A DNA stretch of 64,000 nucleotides from Mycolicibacterium vulneris (lineage in GTDB: Bacteria > Actinomycetota > Actinomycetes > Mycobacteriales > Mycobacteriaceae). A model generated the notes under the pieces. The model was not told the DNA's origin, did no database searches, and worked only from the letters and a program-made list of their open reading frames with translations. The stretch lies in NCBI RefSeq assembly GCF_002104765.1, contig NZ_NCXM01000001.1:248001-312000 (forward strand). Direction: 5' to 3'. This document shows, piece after piece, positions 9,758 to 18,392 of this stretch; the stretch's first letter is position 1, and the number at the start of each line of letters is the position of its first letter. Both the position numbers and the translations under genes were made by a program.

Positions 9758-9897
9758 CGCACCCGGCCGGTTCGCCGAACCCCAGGAAATCGCCGTCTGG
9801 ATAACGGTTTTCTTTGCGGGCTCACCGCGACCCGGGCCATCGCGATGGCCATCGCCCAACCCGGCGCCGTCCGCCGCCGATGAGTATGTTTTGGGCC

Positions 9898-10836
9898 ATG
9901 GCTTCCAACGACGCAGAGAACCGCAATTGGTCGGAGGATGACATCCCGGATCAGAGCGGCCGCGTCGTCGTCATCACCGGCGCAAACACCGGCATCGGCT
10001 ATGAGACGGCCGCCGTGCTGGCCTACCGCGGCGCCCACGTCGTGCTGGCGGTGCGCAACCTGGAGAAGGGCAACGCGGCGCTGGCGCGCATCGTCGCCGC
10101 CAGCCCGCGCGCGGATGTCACGCTGCAGCAGCTGGATCTGACCTCGCTGGACGCCGTCCGGTCGGCCGCCGACGCGCTGCGCTCGGCCTACCCGCGCATC
10201 GACCTGCTGATCAACAACGCCGGGGTGATGTGGACGCCCAAGCAGGTGACCGCGGACGGCTTCGAATTGCAGTTCGGCACCAACCATCTGGGCCACTTCG
10301 CGCTGACCGGGCTGCTGCTCGACAACCTGCTGGTGGTGCGGGACTCGCGGGTGGTGACGGTCAGCAGCCTCGGCCACCGGCTACGGGCCGCGATCCACTT
10401 CGACGACCTGCAGTGGGAACACGGGTACGACCGCGTCGCCGCCTACGGACAATCCAAGCTGGCCAACCTGCTATTCACCTACGAACTGCAGCGCCGGCTG
10501 GCCGCCAAGGCCGATGCGAAGACCATTGCGGTCGCGGCACACCCCGGGGGCTCCAACACCGAGCTGGCCCGCAACCTGCCCGGCGTCTTCCGGCCGGTGA
10601 AGGCCGTGTTGGGGCCGGTGCTGTTCCAGAGCCCGGCCATGGGCGCGCTGCCGACACTGCGGGCGGCCACCGATGCGGCCGGACAGGGCGGGCAGTACTA
10701 CGGCCCGGCCGGCTTCCTCGAGCAGCGCGGCCGCCCGAAACTGGTCGAATCCAGCGCGCAGTCCCACGACGAGGAATTGCAGCGTCGGCTCTGGGCGGTC
10801 TCCGAAGAACTCACCGGCGTCAGCTTCCCCGTCTGA
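9898..10836 (+). CDS. Short-chain dehydrogenase/reductase (Rv0439c-like)
   Basis: A 312-residue SDR starting MASNDAENRNWSEDDIPDQS, with TGANTGIGYET, NNAGVM and the YGQSKLAN active-site block. It lies immediately upstream of moeA2 as Rv0439c does in M. tuberculosis, so it is the likely orthologue. The SDR at 5400 is a paralogue. An alternative ATG at 9880 would add six residues (MSMFWA). The substrate is not known; the family includes retinol- and light-dependent protochlorophyllide reductase-like enzymes. Confidence 0.92.
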   Translation: MASNDAENRNWSEDDIPDQSGRVVVITGANTGIGYETAAVLAYRGAHVVLAVRNLEKGNAALARIVAASPRADVTLQQLDLTSLDAVRSAADALRSAYPRIDLLINNAGVMWTPKQVTADGFELQFGTNHLGHFALTGLLLDNLLVVRDSRVVTVSSLGHRLRAAIHFDDLQWEHGYDRVAAYGQSKLANLLFTYELQRRLAAKADAKTIAVAAHPGGSNTELARNLPGVFRPVKAVLGPVLFQSPAMGALPTLRAATDAAGQGGQYYGPAGFLEQRGRPKLVESSAQSHDEELQRRLWAVSEELTGVSFPV

Positions 10837-10846
10837 CGCGCGGATA

Positions 10847-12061
10847 ATGGCTCCGATGCGTTCAGTCGCCGAACATCAGCGAGTCGTCAACGAGCTGGTT
10901 CGCGCGCGGCCGCCGGTCGCGGTGCCGCTGACCGAGGCCCAAGGCCTGGTCCTGGCCGAGGACGTGGTGGCGCAGCTGGCTTTGCCGGTCTTCGACAACT
11001 CCGCGATGGATGGCTACGCGGTGCGCGCCGAAGACACGTCGGGCGCCACTCCCGAACAGCCGGTGGTGTTGCCCGTCGCCGAGGACATACCGGCCGGGCG
11101 CACCGACGAGCTGACGCTGCGGCCCGGGACGGCGCACCGCATCATGACGGGCGCGCCGCTGCCGGCCGGGGCGACGGCCGTCGTTCCGGTGGAGGACACC
11201 GACGGCGGCGTGGACGTGGTGGCGATCCGCGCGCCCCGGGACGCCGGCAAGCACATCCGCCGCGCCGGCGAGGACGTCTCCCCCGGCACCACCGTCCTGC
11301 GCCGAGGTCAGGTCGTGACGCCGGCCGTGCTCGGCTTGGCGGCCGCGCTGGGCATCGCCGAGTTGCCGGTGATCCCGCGCCAGCGGGTGCTGGTCATCTC
11401 GACCGGCTCGGAGCTGGTGACGCCGGGCACCGCGCTGCTGCCGGGGCAGATCTACGAGTCCAACTCGATCATGCTGGCCGGGGCCGTTCGGGACGCGGGC
11501 GCCGCTCTGGTCGCCGTCGCAACCGCGGAAGACGAAGTGGCCCAATTCAGTTCGATCATCGACCGATACGCGGCTGACGCCGACCTGATCATCACCAGCG
11601 GCGGCGTCAGCGCCGGCGCCTACGAGGTGGTCAAGGACGCGTTCGGCCGCGAGGGCGACCAGGGCGTGGAGTTCGTCAAGGTCGCCATGCAGCCGGGCAT
11701 GCCGCAGGGCGTGGGACGGGTGGCCGGCGCCACGATCGTCACGCTGCCCGGCAACCCGGTCAGCGCGCTGGTGTCCTTCGAGGTGTTCATCCGGCCTGCG
11801 CTGCGCAGGGCGATGGGCCTGCCGGACCCGGACCGCCCGCACCGCACCGCGGTGCTCGCCGAGTCGCTGACGTCGCCGCGCGGCAAGCGCCAGTTCCGCC
11901 GCGCGGTGCTCAACGACGACTCGAGCACGGTCACCAGTTACGGGCCGCCGGCGTCACATCACCTGCGCTGGCTGGCGTCGGCGAACGGGCTGCTGGACAT
12001 CCCCGAGGACGTCGTCGAGGTGCCCGAGGGGACCCAGCTGCAGGTGTGGGATCTGCGCTAG
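10847..12061 (+). CDS. moeA2: Molybdopterin molybdenumtransferase MoeA2
   Basis: A 404-residue MoeA. It inserts molybdate into adenylylated molybdopterin in molybdenum cofactor synthesis. The N-terminal block PVFDNSAMDGYAVRAEDT, the GTAHRIMTGAPLPAGATAVV segment and the MoCF-binding domain blocks (STGSELVTPG, ITSGGVSAGAYE, LPGNPVSALVSFEVFI) are all present. The start could be ATG 10847 or ATG 10856 (MRSVAEHQ). The position between the Rv0439c-like SDR and psd matches Rv0438c. Its 3' end abuts the MFS relic on the other strand. Confidence 0.96.
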   Translation: MAPMRSVAEHQRVVNELVRARPPVAVPLTEAQGLVLAEDVVAQLALPVFDNSAMDGYAVRAEDTSGATPEQPVVLPVAEDIPAGRTDELTLRPGTAHRIMTGAPLPAGATAVVPVEDTDGGVDVVAIRAPRDAGKHIRRAGEDVSPGTTVLRRGQVVTPAVLGLAAALGIAELPVIPRQRVLVISTGSELVTPGTALLPGQIYESNSIMLAGAVRDAGAALVAVATAEDEVAQFSSIIDRYAADADLIITSGGVSAGAYEVVKDAFGREGDQGVEFVKVAMQPGMPQGVGRVAGATIVTLPGNPVSALVSFEVFIRPALRRAMGLPDPDRPHRTAVLAESLTSPRGKRQFRRAVLNDDSSTVTSYGPPASHHLRWLASANGLLDIPEDVVEVPEGTQLQVWDLR

Positions 12062-12595
12062 CCCGCGGGCGTGGCCCCAGCACCGTCAGCTGGCCGGTCA
12101 GGCCGACGCCCGCGCCGACGCACGCCGCACCGATCAGGGCGCCCACCAACGTCCCGACGCTCCACATGCCGTGGAACCGCGCCATGACCGGAGCCCTGGC
12201 GAGCCGCTCCACCGTGCCGGCCTGGGTGTTCATCGCGACATCGAGAGCCCCCTGGAACAGCCCCCACAGCGCCAGCGCACCGAACAGCGCGGCCGCGGAT
12301 CCGGACAGGCCCACCGTCGCTCCAGCCGCAACATAGCCGGCCACCGTCACCGGGATCAGCCGGTGGCTGCCCCAGCTGGGCAGCGCCCAGTGGCTGAGCA
12401 GCGTGGCCACCAGGGAGCCCAGCGGTGCGCCGAACAGCGCCGTGCGAGCGCCGCGTCGGAAAGGCCGAGTTCGGCTTTGACGTGAGGAATGTGGGCGGCC
12501 CAGGACGAGAACACCAGACCGTGCGCGATGAATACGGCGGTGACCGTGCCTTTCGCCCGGCGCAACTGCGTTGCCGGCCGATCGTTCGATTGCAT
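12062..12595 (-). pseudogene. Frameshifted, truncated MFS transporter relic
   Basis: Reading the minus strand from the ATG at 12595, the protein begins MQSNDRPATQLRRAKGTVT, then FIAHGLVFSSWAAHIPHVK (first helix) and LGLSDAALA. Near 12448 the frame breaks: the continuation, TALFGAPLGSLVATLLSHW through DVAMNTQAGTVER and RFHGMWSVGTLVGALIG, is in another frame and runs to about 12075. This is the N-terminal part of a YbjJ-like MFS permease, with perhaps five to six helices left. The remaining half is missing, cut off at the end of moeA2, so it is a relic even if the frameshift were a sequencing error. Confidence 0.82.
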
Positions 12596-12660
12596 GTCGA
12601 AGGGCAGCGTTCCCTCCGCGGGCGTCTACGAATCAGCTGCAGGCTCCGTAAGATGGCCGC

Positions 12661-13383
12661 GTGGCACGACGCCCCCGCACTATCGGCCCCTCTGCTCAGG
12701 ACCCGGGCTTCAGCCCGCAACACGCGCTGGAGTTGGTGCGCTCCGCGGTCCCACCGGTGCATCCGGCCGGGCGGCCGTTCATCGGCGCCGGCCTGGCGCT
12801 GGCGCTGGTCGGCCGCAGGCACCGATGGGTGCGACGGGCGGGCCTGCTGGCCGCCGGGGCCTGCGCGGGGTTCTTCCGTCACCCGCCGCGGGTGCCGCCC
12901 ACCCGGCCCGGCGCGATCGTCGCACCCGCCGACGGCGAGATCTGCGTGATCGACTTCGCCGCTCCGCCCGCCGAACTGAGCATGGGCGACGCGCCGCTGC
13001 CGCGGGTCAGCATCTTCCTGTCGCTGCTGGACGCCCACGTGCAGCGCGCTCCGGTCAGCGGCGAGGTGATAGCCGTGCAGCACCGGCCGGGCCGATTCGG
13101 CTCGGCCGACCTGGCCGCGGCGAGCACTGAGAACGAACGGACCAGCCTGCACCTGCGCACCGCCAGCGGCGCGGACGTCGTCGCGGTACAGGTCGCCGGG
13201 TTGCTGGCCCGGCGCATCATCTGCGACGCGCAAGTCGGCGACAAGCTGTCGATCGGTGACACCTACGGCCTGATCCGGTTCGGCTCCAGGCTGGACACCT
13301 ACCTCCCGGCGGGCTCCGAGCCGCTGGTGAAGGTGGGCCAGCGCGCGATCGCCGGCGAGACCGTGCTGGCCGAGCTGCCATGA
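12661..13383 (+). CDS. psd: Phosphatidylserine decarboxylase proenzyme
   Basis: A 240-residue enzyme with GTG start that decarboxylates phosphatidylserine to phosphatidylethanolamine. It shows [26 protein letters not shown] (the catalytic DxHxxR region) and the FGSR self-cleavage site near residue 210 that creates the pyruvoyl group, as in short bacterial proenzymes. A hydrophobic segment lies at about residues 40-70. It is translationally coupled to pssA through an ATGA overlap (13380-13383), matching Rv0437c-Rv0436c. Confidence 0.96.
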   Translation: MARRPRTIGPSAQDPGFSPQHALELVRSAVPPVHPAGRPFIGAGLALALVGRRHRWVRRAGLLAAGACAGFFRHPPRVPPTRPGAIVAPADGEICVIDFAAPPAELSMGDAPLPRVSIFLSLLDAHVQRAPVSGEVIAVQHRPGRFGSADLAAASTENERTSLHLRTASGADVVAVQVAGLLARRIICDAQVGDKLSIGDTYGLIRFGSRLDTYLPAGSEPLVKVGQRAIAGETVLAELP

Positions 13384-14243
13384 TCAGCAAGCCGCGCGGA
13401 CGGCCGGCGGTCAACCTGCAGATCCTGCCGAGCGCGATGACGGTGCTCTCCGTGTGCGCGGGACTGACCTCGATCCGGTTCGCCCTCGAACACCAGCCCA
13501 AGGCCGCGATGGCTTTGATCGCGGCGGCCGCCATCCTGGACGGACTGGACGGGCGGGTGGCCCGGATCCTGGACGCCCAGTCGCGGATGGGCGAGGAGAT
13601 CGACTCGCTGGCCGACGCGGTGAACTTCGGCGTGACCCCGGCGATCGTCCTGTACGTGACGCTGCTGACCACGTCGCCGGCCGGCTGGGTGGTGATCCTG
13701 CTCTACGCGGTCTGCGTGGTGCTGCGGCTGGCGCGATTCAACGCCCTGCAGGACGACGGCAGCCAGCCGTCCTACGCGCACGAGTTCTTTGTCGGCATGC
13801 CCGCGCCGGCCGGCGCGATCTCGATGATCGGTCTCATCGGGCTCAAGCTGCAGTTCGGTGACGGCTGGTGGACGTCGCCGCTGTTCCTGTGCATCTGGAT
13901 CACCGGGACCTCGATCCTGATGGTCAGCAAGATCCCGATGCGCAAGATGCACGCGGTCGCGGTGCCCCCGAGTTGGGCGGCACCCTTGCTGGCGGTTTTG
14001 GCGATCTGCGCGGCCGCGGCGGTGCTGGCGCCCTATGTCTTGATCTGGGTGATCATCGTCGCCTACCTGTGCCACGTGCCGTTCGCCATCCGCAACTCGC
14101 GCTGGCTGGCCGCACACCCCGAGGCGTGGGACGCCGAACCCAAGCAACGCCGCGCCACCCGGCGGGCGATTCGCCGGGCACAGCCCAACCGCCGGTCGGT
14201 GGCGCGGCTGGGCCTGCGCAAGCCGGGCAGGCGCTTGCCGTGA
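13380..14243 (+). CDS. pssA: CDP-diacylglycerol-serine O-phosphatidyltransferase
   Basis: A 287-residue integral membrane enzyme that makes phosphatidylserine from CDP-diacylglycerol and serine, feeding Psd. The CDP-alcohol phosphatidyltransferase signature is complete: DGRVAR, then a Gly 8 residues later and two Asp ([10 protein letters not shown]). Several hydrophobic helices follow and the C-terminus is Arg/Lys-rich. The start overlaps psd by ATGA and the stop overlaps the next start by GTGA, indicating one operon. It corresponds to Rv0436c. Confidence 0.96.
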   Translation: MISKPRGRPAVNLQILPSAMTVLSVCAGLTSIRFALEHQPKAAMALIAAAAILDGLDGRVARILDAQSRMGEEIDSLADAVNFGVTPAIVLYVTLLTTSPAGWVVILLYAVCVVLRLARFNALQDDGSQPSYAHEFFVGMPAPAGAISMIGLIGLKLQFGDGWWTSPLFLCIWITGTSILMVSKIPMRKMHAVAVPPSWAAPLLAVLAICAAAAVLAPYVLIWVIIVAYLCHVPFAIRNSRWLAAHPEAWDAEPKQRRATRRAIRRAQPNRRSVARLGLRKPGRRLP

Positions 14244-16435
14244 GTCGCTCCGGCGACGATGTACACCGCGCCGGCTCGGCCCGTCAGCTCACGCTGGTCG
14301 CCCGGCTGAACACCTCCGCCGTCGACTCCCGCCGCGGCGTCATCCGGCTGCATCCGAATGCCATTGCTGCCCTGGGCATTCGGGAATGGGATGCGGTGTC
14401 ACTGATCGGATCGCGCACCACGGCGGCCGTAGCCGGTCTGGCCGGCCCGGACACGCCGGTCGGCACCGTGCTGCTGGACGACGTGACGCTGTCCAACACG
14501 GGACTGCGCGAGGGCACCGCGGTGGTGGTCGGCACGGTCACCGTCTACGGCGCGCGGTCGGTGACGCTGGCCGGCTCGGCGCTGGCAACCCAGTCGGTCA
14601 CGCCGGTCACGCTGCGACAGGCCTTGCTGGGCAAGGTGCTCACCGTAGGTGACGCCGTCTCTCTGCTGCCCCGCGACCTGGGCCCGGGCACCTCGACGTC
14701 GGAGGCCACCCGCGCGCTGGCCACCGCGGTCGGCATCAGCTGGACCTCGGAGCTGCTGACGGTCACCGGCGTCGACCCCGAGGGGCCGGTGAGCGTGCAG
14801 CCCAACTCGCTGGTCACCTGGGGCACCGGCGTGCCGCCCGGCGCCGGGGCCACGCCGCGGATTTCGGTCGAAGTCGCCAGGCCGGAGATGGTCGTCGAGG
14901 AACTGAAAGGCACTCAGCCGCAAGCCGCCAAGCTCGTCGAATGGCTCAAGCTCGCGCTCGACGAACCACACCTGCTCAAGACATTGGGCGCCGGCGCCAA
15001 CCTCGGCGTTCTGGTGTCGGGCCCGCCCGGCGTGGGCAAGGTGACGCTGGTGCGCTCGGTGTGCGGCGACCGCAGGCTGGTCACGCTGGACGGCCCGGAG
15101 GTCGGCGCGCTGGGCGCCGAGGACCGGCTCAAGGCCGTGGCTTCGGCGGTACAGACCGTCCGTGACGGTGGCGGCGTGCTGCTGATCACCGACGTCGACG
15201 CCCTGCTGCCGGCCACCGCCGAGCCGGTGGCCTCGCTGATCCTGGGCGAGCTTCGTAACGCGGTCGCCAGCGAGGGCGTCGCCCTGATCGCCACCTCCGC
15301 GCGACCCGACCAGCTCGACGCCCGGCTGCGGGCCCCCGACCTGTGCGACCGCGAGCTGGGCCTGCCGCTCCCCGACGCCGGCACCCGCAAAGCCCTGCTG
15401 GAGTCGCTGCTGCGCAATGTGCCCACCGGCGAACTCAATCTCGACGAAATAGCTTCGCGTACACCGGGTTTCGTCGTCGCCGACCTGGCCGCACTGGTGC
15501 GCGAGGCGGCGCTGCGGGCGGCGTCGCGGGCCAGCGCCGACGGCCGGCCGCCCGAAGTGAAACAAGAGGACCTGGTCGGTGCGCTGACCGTCATCCGGCC
15601 GTTGTCCCGCTCGGCCAGCGAGGAAGTCAGCGTCGGCAACATCACCCTGAGTGACGTCGGCGACATGGCCGAGGCCAGGCAGGCGCTGACCGAGGCCGTG
15701 TTGTGGCCGTTGCAGCATCCGGACACGTTCGCCCGGCTGGGGGTGGATCCGCCGCGCGGGGTGCTGCTCTATGGGCCACCGGGCTGCGGCAAGACCTTCA
15801 TCGTGCGGGCGCTGGCCAGCACCGGACAGCTGTCGGTGCACGCCGTCAAGGGCTCCGAACTTATGGACAAATGGGTCGGCAGCTCGGAAAAGGCTGTGCG
15901 CGAACTATTCCGGCGCGCCAGGGATTCGGCGCCGTCGCTCGTCTTCCTCGATGAGGTGGACGCGCTGGCGCCGCGGCGTGGGCAGAGCTTCGATTCGGGC
16001 GTGACCGATCGAGTGGTGGCCGCGCTGCTGACCGAGTTGGACGGTGTCGACCCGCTGCGCGACGTGGTCGTGCTGGGCGCCACCAACCGGCCGGATCTCA
16101 TTGACCCCGCACTGCTGCGCCCGGGCCGACTGGAGCGGCTGGTCTTCGTCGAGCCGCCGGACGCGGCGGCCCGCGGCGAAATCCTGCGCACAGCAGGCAA
16201 ATCCATTCCGCTGAGCGCCGATGTCGATCTGGACGAGGTGGCGGCCGGACTCGACGGATACAGCGCCGCCGACTGCGTGGCGCTGCTGCGGGAGGCCGCG
16301 CTCAGCGCCATGCGCCGATCCATCGACGCCACCGACGTGACGGCCGCCGACCTCGCGGCGGCGCACGAAAATGTCCGTCCCTCTTTGGATGCCACGCAGG
16401 TCAAGGCGCTACGGGCGTTCGCCAAAGCTCTGTAG
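14240..16435 (+). CDS. Double-domain AAA+ ATPase (Rv0435c-like, Cdc48/p97-related)
   Basis: A 731-residue protein with GTG start overlapping the pssA stop. An N-terminal domain (about 1-200) resembles the substrate-binding region of Cdc48-like proteins. The first ATPase domain has GPPGVGKVT at 261-269, in which the usual Thr/Ser after the Walker Lys is Val, and TDVD instead of the DE box, so D1 may bind or hydrolyse nucleotide poorly. The second has a canonical GPPGCGKT (512-519) and LVFLDEVDAL. This suggests a protein-remodelling motor driven by D2. Its coupling to phospholipid synthesis genes is conserved with M. tuberculosis but unexplained. Confidence 0.93.
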   Translation: MSRSGDDVHRAGSARQLTLVARLNTSAVDSRRGVIRLHPNAIAALGIREWDAVSLIGSRTTAAVAGLAGPDTPVGTVLLDDVTLSNTGLREGTAVVVGTVTVYGARSVTLAGSALATQSVTPVTLRQALLGKVLTVGDAVSLLPRDLGPGTSTSEATRALATAVGISWTSELLTVTGVDPEGPVSVQPNSLVTWGTGVPPGAGATPRISVEVARPEMVVEELKGTQPQAAKLVEWLKLALDEPHLLKTLGAGANLGVLVSGPPGVGKVTLVRSVCGDRRLVTLDGPEVGALGAEDRLKAVASAVQTVRDGGGVLLITDVDALLPATAEPVASLILGELRNAVASEGVALIATSARPDQLDARLRAPDLCDRELGLPLPDAGTRKALLESLLRNVPTGELNLDEIASRTPGFVVADLAALVREAALRAASRASADGRPPEVKQEDLVGALTVIRPLSRSASEEVSVGNITLSDVGDMAEARQALTEAVLWPLQHPDTFARLGVDPPRGVLLYGPPGCGKTFIVRALASTGQLSVHAVKGSELMDKWVGSSEKAVRELFRRARDSAPSLVFLDEVDALAPRRGQSFDSGVTDRVVAALLTELDGVDPLRDVVVLGATNRPDLIDPALLRPGRLERLVFVEPPDAAARGEILRTAGKSIPLSADVDLDEVAAGLDGYSAADCVALLREAALSAMRRSIDATDVTAADLAAAHENVRPSLDATQVKALRAFAKAL

Positions 16436-16866
16436 CACGGCCAGCGCCGACGCCGCTACATCCTTTTCCAGCCAGCTCGGCATCGGGTCGTCATGCGCAT
16501 GGCGCCGCACCACGGCGTAGGGCAGGTCGGTCACCGCTCGCGCGACAGCGTCGACGGATCGCGGCTTGGCGTTGCCATAGAGCTGGCGGGCCAACGCCGC
16601 GACGCGCTGCGTCAGTGGGGCGTTCATCGCGGCGAGCGTCCGCTGGAATGCCGCGTCGGGCTCTTCGTCGAGCAGGTCGCCGGGCCGGACCATCAACAAC
16701 AGCCGCGCATCCTCGGGCAGGGCGCGCGAAGCCGACGGCGGCCACGGCCATCGCCACGGCGGTGGCGTCGGGCCATCTCCCTCGGCCGCCAGCGCCCGCG
16801 CCTGGAAGCGTTCGAGGGCCCGCAGCCGCAGCGCCCGCCGGGGTTGCGTCCCGGCGACGCGAGCCT
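16409..16866 (-). pseudogene. Remnant of an unknown coding region lacking a good start
   Basis: Reading the minus strand, a well-behaved protein-like frame (LPEDARLLLMVRPGDLLDEE, then RVAALARQLYG, ending SFGERP) runs from a stop at about 16864 to the stop at 16409, overlapping the AAA gene end by 27 bp. No ATG, GTG or TTG exists before codons at about 16699-16705, yet the upstream part (RALERFQARALAAEG, then a Pro/Trp-rich linker) looks coding. Either translation starts at ATG 16699 (96 residues) or the 5' end was lost. No domain is recognised. The truncation coincides with the edge of the LuxE/LuxC island. Confidence 0.45.
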
Positions 16867-16870
16867 AGTT

Positions 16871-16886
16871 TTGCAGTTTACTGCAA
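16871..16886. promoter_or_regulatory. Palindromic operator upstream of the LuxE-like gene
   Basis: TTGCAGT-TT-ACTGCAA is a perfect 7+2+7 inverted repeat in a sharply AT-rich island (16868-16912), followed by CAATATTG and a further half-like AACTGCATATTG. It lies 70-85 bp before the start of the four-gene operon whose last gene encodes a TetR regulator, a likely binder. Confidence 0.72.
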
Positions 16887-16955
16887 TATTGCCTACAACT
16901 GCATATTGTGGCTATGGTGGCCTTTCAGGGGCGGCAACGAATCGAGGAATCCCTG

Positions 16956-18392
16956 ATGACGGTCACGGAAAACACGGCACTTCCCGTGCATGAATTCATG
17001 AACGATCCGATCGGCTTCTTCGGCCAGTCCTACACGCAGATGCACAGCATCGGCCGCACCGAACTGGAAGGGCTGCAGCGCCAGGCCATGCGCATCCGCT
17101 TCGCCGAGCACTACCAAAGCATCGAGATCCTGCGCAAGCTGGCCGACCGACTGGGCATCAGTGCGCTCGGTCAATTCAATGACGTTGTGCCGCTGCTGTT
17201 CTCGCACACCGCCTTCAAGTCCTACCCGGGGGCGCTGATCGACAAGAAGCGCTTCGACCTGATGACCGTGTGGCTGGACAAGCTCACCAGCTACGACCTG
17301 GCCGGCGTGGACACCACCGGCTGCACCGGGATCGACGACTGGATCGACCGTCTCGACGAACAGACTCCCCTGGAGGTCATCACCTCCAGCGGCACCACCG
17401 GTACCATCTCGATCTTGCCCAAGGACAAACGCGGCGCCGAAGAAGGCATGACGCTGTGGAAGATCTGCCTATTTCAGACTTTTGGTCGCGAACCGACGGA
17501 GGCAGAGCTCAACCCGTCGGTCGACGTGGTGTGGCCCAACTTCGCCAGCGGCAAGCTCGGCCATCTGCGCATCGCCGATATGATCAAGCGGGGTTTCACC
17601 GGCGGCGACGAGACCAGATTTCACGCGCTGTATCCCTTTGCGGTGGACACCGATTTGATGTTCCTGGCCTCCAAGATGCGTGCGGCGGCGTCGCGCGGCG
17701 AACTCGATCGGCTCGAGATCGATCCAGCGCTGGCCGCCCGCAAGGACGAGTTCATCGCGATGCAGGCGCGCCAGGCCGAGGACATGGACGCGTTCTTCAC
17801 CCGCATCACCGACCAGCTGCGCGGCAAGCGGGTGTTCATGCTGGGCACCTACCACCTGATGTACGACATCGCCAAGGCCGGACTGGACCGCGGCGTGCGC
17901 AACGTCTTCGCTCCCGACTCGGCGATTCTCACCGGCGGCGGCATGAAAGGCGTTGCACTGCCGAACGATTTCATGGACGTCATCAGAGACTTCCTCGGCG
18001 TCGACCGAATTCAGGTCGGTTACGGCTTCTCCGAATCGAGCACCTTCCACTGGGGATGCAGCCAGGGCCGCTACCACGTGGCGCCGTGGGTCATCCCTTT
18101 CGTACTGGACCCCGATACCAGCGAGCCGCTGCCCAGGACCGGCCTGCAGACCGGCCGCGCCGCCGTCTACGACATCCTGCTGCGTGCCCACTGGGGTGGT
18201 GTCATCTCCGGCGACGAGGTCACGATCAACTGGGATCTGCACTGTCCGTGCGGGCAGGCCAGCGTCGCCTTCGAGAAAGACATCATCCGCTACAGCGAGA
18301 AGCAGGACGTCGAGGACGACCGGATCACCTGCGCCGCAACACAGGAGGTGCACGACGAGGCGGTCAACTTCATGAAGGGCGTGGAGCTGTGA
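16956..18392 (+). CDS. LuxE-family acyl-protein synthetase
   Basis: A 478-residue protein of the LuxE/PaaK adenylating family. LuxE enzymes activate a fatty acid as acyl-AMP and pass it to a Cys for reduction by LuxC. The nucleotide motif TSSGTTGT is at 143-150, and later GYGFSESS and a CPCG pair (DLHCPCGQAS) are visible. It is about 100 residues longer than the marine luciferase LuxE proteins, mostly at the N-terminus. The ATG at 16956 is preceded by GAGGAA (16944 on); a start at 16908 would lie in the promoter. Its stop overlaps the next start by GTGA. The fatty-acid specificity is unknown. Confidence 0.85.
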   Translation: MTVTENTALPVHEFMNDPIGFFGQSYTQMHSIGRTELEGLQRQAMRIRFAEHYQSIEILRKLADRLGISALGQFNDVVPLLFSHTAFKSYPGALIDKKRFDLMTVWLDKLTSYDLAGVDTTGCTGIDDWIDRLDEQTPLEVITSSGTTGTISILPKDKRGAEEGMTLWKICLFQTFGREPTEAELNPSVDVVWPNFASGKLGHLRIADMIKRGFTGGDETRFHALYPFAVDTDLMFLASKMRAAASRGELDRLEIDPALAARKDEFIAMQARQAEDMDAFFTRITDQLRGKRVFMLGTYHLMYDIAKAGLDRGVRNVFAPDSAILTGGGMKGVALPNDFMDVIRDFLGVDRIQVGYGFSESSTFHWGCSQGRYHVAPWVIPFVLDPDTSEPLPRTGLQTGRAAVYDILLRAHWGGVISGDEVTINWDLHCPCGQASVAFEKDIIRYSEKQDVEDDRITCAATQEVHDEAVNFMKGVEL

